A stretch of DNA of 16,884 nucleotides from Anaerolinea sp. (GTDB lineage: Bacteria; Chloroflexota; Anaerolineae; Anaerolineales; Anaerolineaceae), in contig PNNU01000020.1 of assembly GCA_013824385.1 (NCBI GenBank), positions 1-16,884 on the forward strand, written 5' to 3'. Every line of letters begins with the position of its first letter. Position 1 is the first letter of the stretch. Made by a program: the position numbers and the translations under genes. Of this stretch, positions 14,458-16,884 are shown piece by piece. The notes under the pieces are model-generated. The model was not told the DNA's origin. It saw nothing but the letters and a program-made list of their open reading frames with translations, and ran no database searches.

Positions 14458-15489
14458 ATGAAAGAAGTAAAGCTGGCATTGATTGGGTTTGGAAACGTTG
14501 GCAAAGCATTGGTTCAACTGCTGGATGCCAAACGGGACATATTAAATAATGAATTTGGTTTTAACCCCATTGTTACAGGCATTGCAACTGGACGTCACGG
14601 TATGGCAATCAACTCGTCAGGTCTTGATACCCAAAAAGCCGTTGTTTTATCAGAGTCAGGGAAAAACCTGGATGTACTTTCAACCATCCCACAACCGATA
14701 TCCATCATTGAATTCATCCAAACCTGTCAGGCTGATGTACTCTTTGAAAATTCCCCAGTCAATCATCATACGGGGCAGCCTGCCACCGACCACATCAAAA
14801 CCGCCTTGCAATCGAGGATTCACGCCATCACCGCGAATAAGGGCCCAGTGGCTCACGCTTATATTGAACTTTCGGAACTGGCTGAAAAAATGCAGCGGCG
14901 TTTTCTTTTTGAGTCCGCTGTCATGGATGGAGCGCCCATCTTTTCATTGTTCCGCGGTCCTCTGCCGGCCATTGAACTTAAGGGCTTTCAAGGCATCTTA
15001 AACTCTTGCACCAATTTATTAATTGAGTTGATGGAACAAGGTAAAGATTTTGAAGAAGCCGTTGATTATGGGCAATCCATTGGCATCACCGAAACTGACC
15101 CTGCCGCGGATATTGACGGCTGGGACGCGGCAATAAAAGTCTCAGCCCTGTGCAATGTATTAATGGGCTGTTCAATCAAACCCGACCAGATCAAACGTAC
15201 AGGCATCAGCGGTTTGACCCCCGCCATGATCCAGCAAGCCCTTATCGCAGGTGAACGCTGGAAGCTGGTCTGCACCGCTAAACGCACAGAAAGCGGTATT
15301 GAAACCTCGGTTGAACCGCAACGCGTGGGTCCGACCAGTCCGCTTTATAGTGTGAACGGCACCAGTTCATTCGTCCAATTTGAGTTGGATACCCTGCCAG
15401 GTCTGGGCATACTTGAAAGTAACCCCGGCCCAAAAACCACGGCATACGGTTTACTGGCCGATTTAATCAACATAATGCGCGGAGCATGA
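14458..15489 (+). CDS. hom: Homoserine dehydrogenase, short form without ACT domain
   Basis: This 343-residue enzyme would reduce aspartate semialdehyde to homoserine with NAD(P)H, the branch point to threonine and methionine. The Rossmann motif GFGNVG is at 10-15; NKGP at 127-130 and SAVMDGAPIFSLFR at about 153-166 match family blocks. GILNSCTNLLIELM and TETDPAADIDGWDAAIK follow; the latter places E212, D223 and K227 with the same spacing as the catalytic residues of yeast homoserine dehydrogenase. The protein ends where longer family members carry an ACT domain, so feedback by threonine through ACT is absent. ATG 14458 has an AGGAAGGGG site. The gap to murI is 62 bp without a clear promoter. 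The stop overlaps folK by 4 bases. Confidence 0.88.
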   Translation: MKEVKLALIGFGNVGKALVQLLDAKRDILNNEFGFNPIVTGIATGRHGMAINSSGLDTQKAVVLSESGKNLDVLSTIPQPISIIEFIQTCQADVLFENSPVNHHTGQPATDHIKTALQSRIHAITANKGPVAHAYIELSELAEKMQRRFLFESAVMDGAPIFSLFRGPLPAIELKGFQGILNSCTNLLIELMEQGKDFEEAVDYGQSIGITETDPAADIDGWDAAIKVSALCNVLMGCSIKPDQIKRTGISGLTPAMIQQALIAGERWKLVCTAKRTESGIETSVEPQRVGPTSPLYSVNGTSSFVQFELDTLPGLGILESNPGPKTTAYGLLADLINIMRGA

Positions 15490-15998
15490 ACCTGGTGATC
15501 AGTGACAAAACCTGCGTGACGCTGGCGCTCGGCTCGAACCTTGGAGACCGATGTGCCAACCTGCACCAGGCCGTGAAAGAGTTATCCAAGCAAGTGACGA
15601 TTAATAAAACTTCAAGCATTTACGAAACCCCGCCCTGGGGATTCATTGAGCAGCCTGTTTTTCTCAACCAGGTAATCCGTGGAAAGACCACCTTGAATCC
15701 GCATGAATTATTAACTTTTATAAAAGGTATTGAGCAAGAAATGGGGCGGATCAAAAACTTTATAAACGGGCCTCGCTTAATTGATATTGATATTTTGTTA
15801 TTTGGTAGCCAAATCATCACCACTGCGGATCTGGTTATTCCGCATCCGCGCATGTTGGAACGCGGATTTGTTCTCCTGCCGCTGGCAGAAATCGAACCTG
15901 ATCTGATCATCACGGGAACAAAAAATACGGTGTCAGATCATTTACAAAATGTGGATCAAGCAGGTATTTTCAAAATCAACCCTGAAAGTATAAAGTGA
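15486..15998 (+). CDS. folK: 6-hydroxymethyl-7,8-dihydropterin pyrophosphokinase (HPPK)
   Basis: This 170-residue enzyme transfers pyrophosphate from ATP to 6-hydroxymethyl-7,8-dihydropterin, the step before dihydropteroate synthase. Family motifs run through the protein: LALGSNLGDR (13-22), SSIYETPPWGF (43-53), FLNQVI, QEMGRIKNFINGPRLIDIDI with the conserved GPRxIDxDI catalytic segment, and IPHPRMLERGFVLLPLAEI. Length is normal for a single-domain FolK. It starts with ATG inside the hom stop (ATGA, 4-base overlap) with GCGGAG just upstream, and its own stop overlaps the next start, so expression is probably translationally coupled to both neighbours. Confidence 0.97.
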   Translation: MNLVISDKTCVTLALGSNLGDRCANLHQAVKELSKQVTINKTSSIYETPPWGFIEQPVFLNQVIRGKTTLNPHELLTFIKGIEQEMGRIKNFINGPRLIDIDILLFGSQIITTADLVIPHPRMLERGFVLLPLAEIEPDLIITGTKNTVSDHLQNVDQAGIFKINPESIK

Positions 15999-16864
15999 AC
16001 ATGATTGAAATGTTGAATTCATCCTCCAAAACCTTAATCATGGGGATTCTCAACATCACACCGGATTCCTTCTCGGGAGACGGGATGCTGCAAGAATCCG
16101 ACATATTATCTGCCGTCATGAGTCGGGCAGAAAGCATGCTCAACGATGGTGCAGATATTCTGGACGTAGGCGGCGAAAGCACACGGCCTGGAGCTGAAAT
16201 TGTCAGTTTACAACAAGAGCTTGATCGGGTGATTCCGGTAATAGAAGCGCTTCACCAACGTTTTGATGAACCTATTTCAATTGATTCTTACAAAGCCGAA
16301 GTAGCCGAAGCTGCATTAAAGGCCGGCGCCTCCTGGCTCAATGATGTGTGGGGGCTGCGCGCCGATCCGCGCATGGCGGAAGTAGCCGCCAAATTCAAAA
16401 CACCCATCGTACTCATGCACAACCGCAGCAAACCATCCCAAGCCGAACTGCAGAAACACCTGGGCGGCCGCTATATCGGTGTGCCTTACGAAAACCTGCT
16501 TGAAGATGTGAAAAAAGAATTGCTTGAAAGCGTCACCCTCGCCCATGCTGCGGGTGTGAAGGATGAACAAATCATCCTCGATCCGGGCATCGGGTTCGGC
16601 AAGACAGTGGAACAAAACCTGGATCTGATCAATCGGTTGGATGAGATCAGGGCGCTCGGCTACCCTGTGCTGCTGGGGGCTTCGCGCAAATCTTTTATTG
16701 GCTACACGCTAAACCTCCCGCCTGAGGAAAGGCTGGAAGGTACTGCCGCCGCTTGCACGGTTGGAATCCTGCGTGGCGCAAACATCTTGCGGGTTCATGA
16801 TGTAAAATTCATGGCACGAATCGCAAGCATGACCGATGCAATCATCAATCGCAAGAGGGTTTAA
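15995..16864 (+). CDS. folP: Dihydropteroate synthase
   Basis: This 289-residue TIM-barrel enzyme condenses dihydropterin pyrophosphate with p-aminobenzoate and is the sulfonamide target. All main blocks are present: MGILNITPDSFSGDG (16-30), DGADILDVGGESTRPGA, SIDSYKAEVAEAAL, NDVWGLRADP, VLMHNR, LDPGIGFGKTVEQNL, LLGASRKSFIG and EGTAAACTVGILRGANILRVHDV. The GTG start at 15995 overlaps the folK stop (GTGA), like the ATGA junction just upstream. ATG 16001, two codons later, is an alternative, because neither has a strong ribosome binding site. The product follows FolK in the same pathway. The folB, folE and pabA/B genes are not in the window. Confidence 0.97.
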   Translation: MNMIEMLNSSSKTLIMGILNITPDSFSGDGMLQESDILSAVMSRAESMLNDGADILDVGGESTRPGAEIVSLQQELDRVIPVIEALHQRFDEPISIDSYKAEVAEAALKAGASWLNDVWGLRADPRMAEVAAKFKTPIVLMHNRSKPSQAELQKHLGGRYIGVPYENLLEDVKKELLESVTLAHAAGVKDEQIILDPGIGFGKTVEQNLDLINRLDEIRALGYPVLLGASRKSFIGYTLNLPPEERLEGTAAACTVGILRGANILRVHDVKFMARIASMTDAIINRKRV

Positions 16865-16884
16865 TGAAGAAACAACGCCCAGAA
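16864..16884 (+). CDS. Start of a further gene in the fol operon, cut by the right edge
   Basis: An ATG at 16864 shares its A with the folP stop (TAATG) and opens a frame reading MKKQRPE to the window edge. The one-base overlap continues the pattern of coupled junctions in this operon, which is the only evidence. Seven residues are too few to name a product. Confidence 0.5.

Noticed and set aside
14549..15001. 150-codon alternative-frame open reading frame inside hom
   Set aside because: Same-strand shadow of a well-supported gene; no RBS or recognisable motif.
1..16884. Search for CRISPR repeats, tRNA or rRNA genes and insertion sequences
   Set aside because: No regularly spaced repeats, cloverleaf-like segments, rRNA blocks or transposase frames were seen by eye; the only long similarities are between the two cheW starts and the two MCP signalling domains.

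Overview
The window looks like a chromosomal segment of a free-living, moderate-GC bacterium, most likely a member of the Chloroflexota close to Anaerolineae. This placement is an inference from the mix of genes: many cytoplasmic HisKA_3 sensor kinases paired with NarL-type regulators, a CD3072/TudS-like protein, a DUF4380 protein, a ROK kinase and a short ACT-less homoserine dehydrogenase. It is not a database result. I see no mobile element, CRISPR array, rRNA, tRNA or clear sign of recent transfer.

Left part (1-9191, all on the minus strand) is a signal-transduction block. In the direction of transcription it holds: a dCache chemoreceptor (MCP2); a REC-PAS-GAF-GAF-HisKA_3 sensor kinase and, 25 bp later, its likely NarL-type partner, ended by an intrinsic terminator; then a tight three-gene unit of a small degenerate receiver-like protein, a second chemoreceptor (MCP1) with a C-terminal zinc-binding CZB domain, and a CheW adaptor, ended by a strong terminator; and finally the first 21 codons of a second, almost identical CheW running off the left edge. 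No cheA, cheR, cheB or cheY lies inside the window. MCP1 and MCP2 share a colinear cytoplasmic signalling domain and so probably enter the same receptor array.

Middle part (9192-12418): a long divergent intergenic region, then on the plus strand a DUF4380 beta-sandwich protein and a TudS-related putative desulfidase. They are separated by a terminator-like hairpin whose tail contains a perfect -10 box. A convergent ROK-family sugar kinase (minus strand) shares a bidirectional terminator with the desulfidase gene.

Right part (12419-16884, plus strand) is housekeeping. rplS (ribosomal protein L19) has its own extended -10 promoter and terminator and lies away from its usual rpsP-rimM-trmD neighbours. 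Then comes a compact run of a class I glutamine amidotransferase of peptidase family C26, murI, an ACT-less homoserine dehydrogenase, folK, folP, and a further gene cut by the right edge. The last four genes are joined by overlapping stop/start codons (ATGA, GTGA, TAATG), which suggests translational coupling. The run joins cell-wall D-glutamate supply, the aspartate-family branch and dihydropteroate synthesis.

I found no clear-cut new system. The best leads are the pseudo-receiver/CZB-receptor/CheW unit with its tandem CheW copies, an apparently leaderless sensor-kinase mRNA, and a gamma-glutamyl hydrolase-family enzyme placed in front of murI and folKP.
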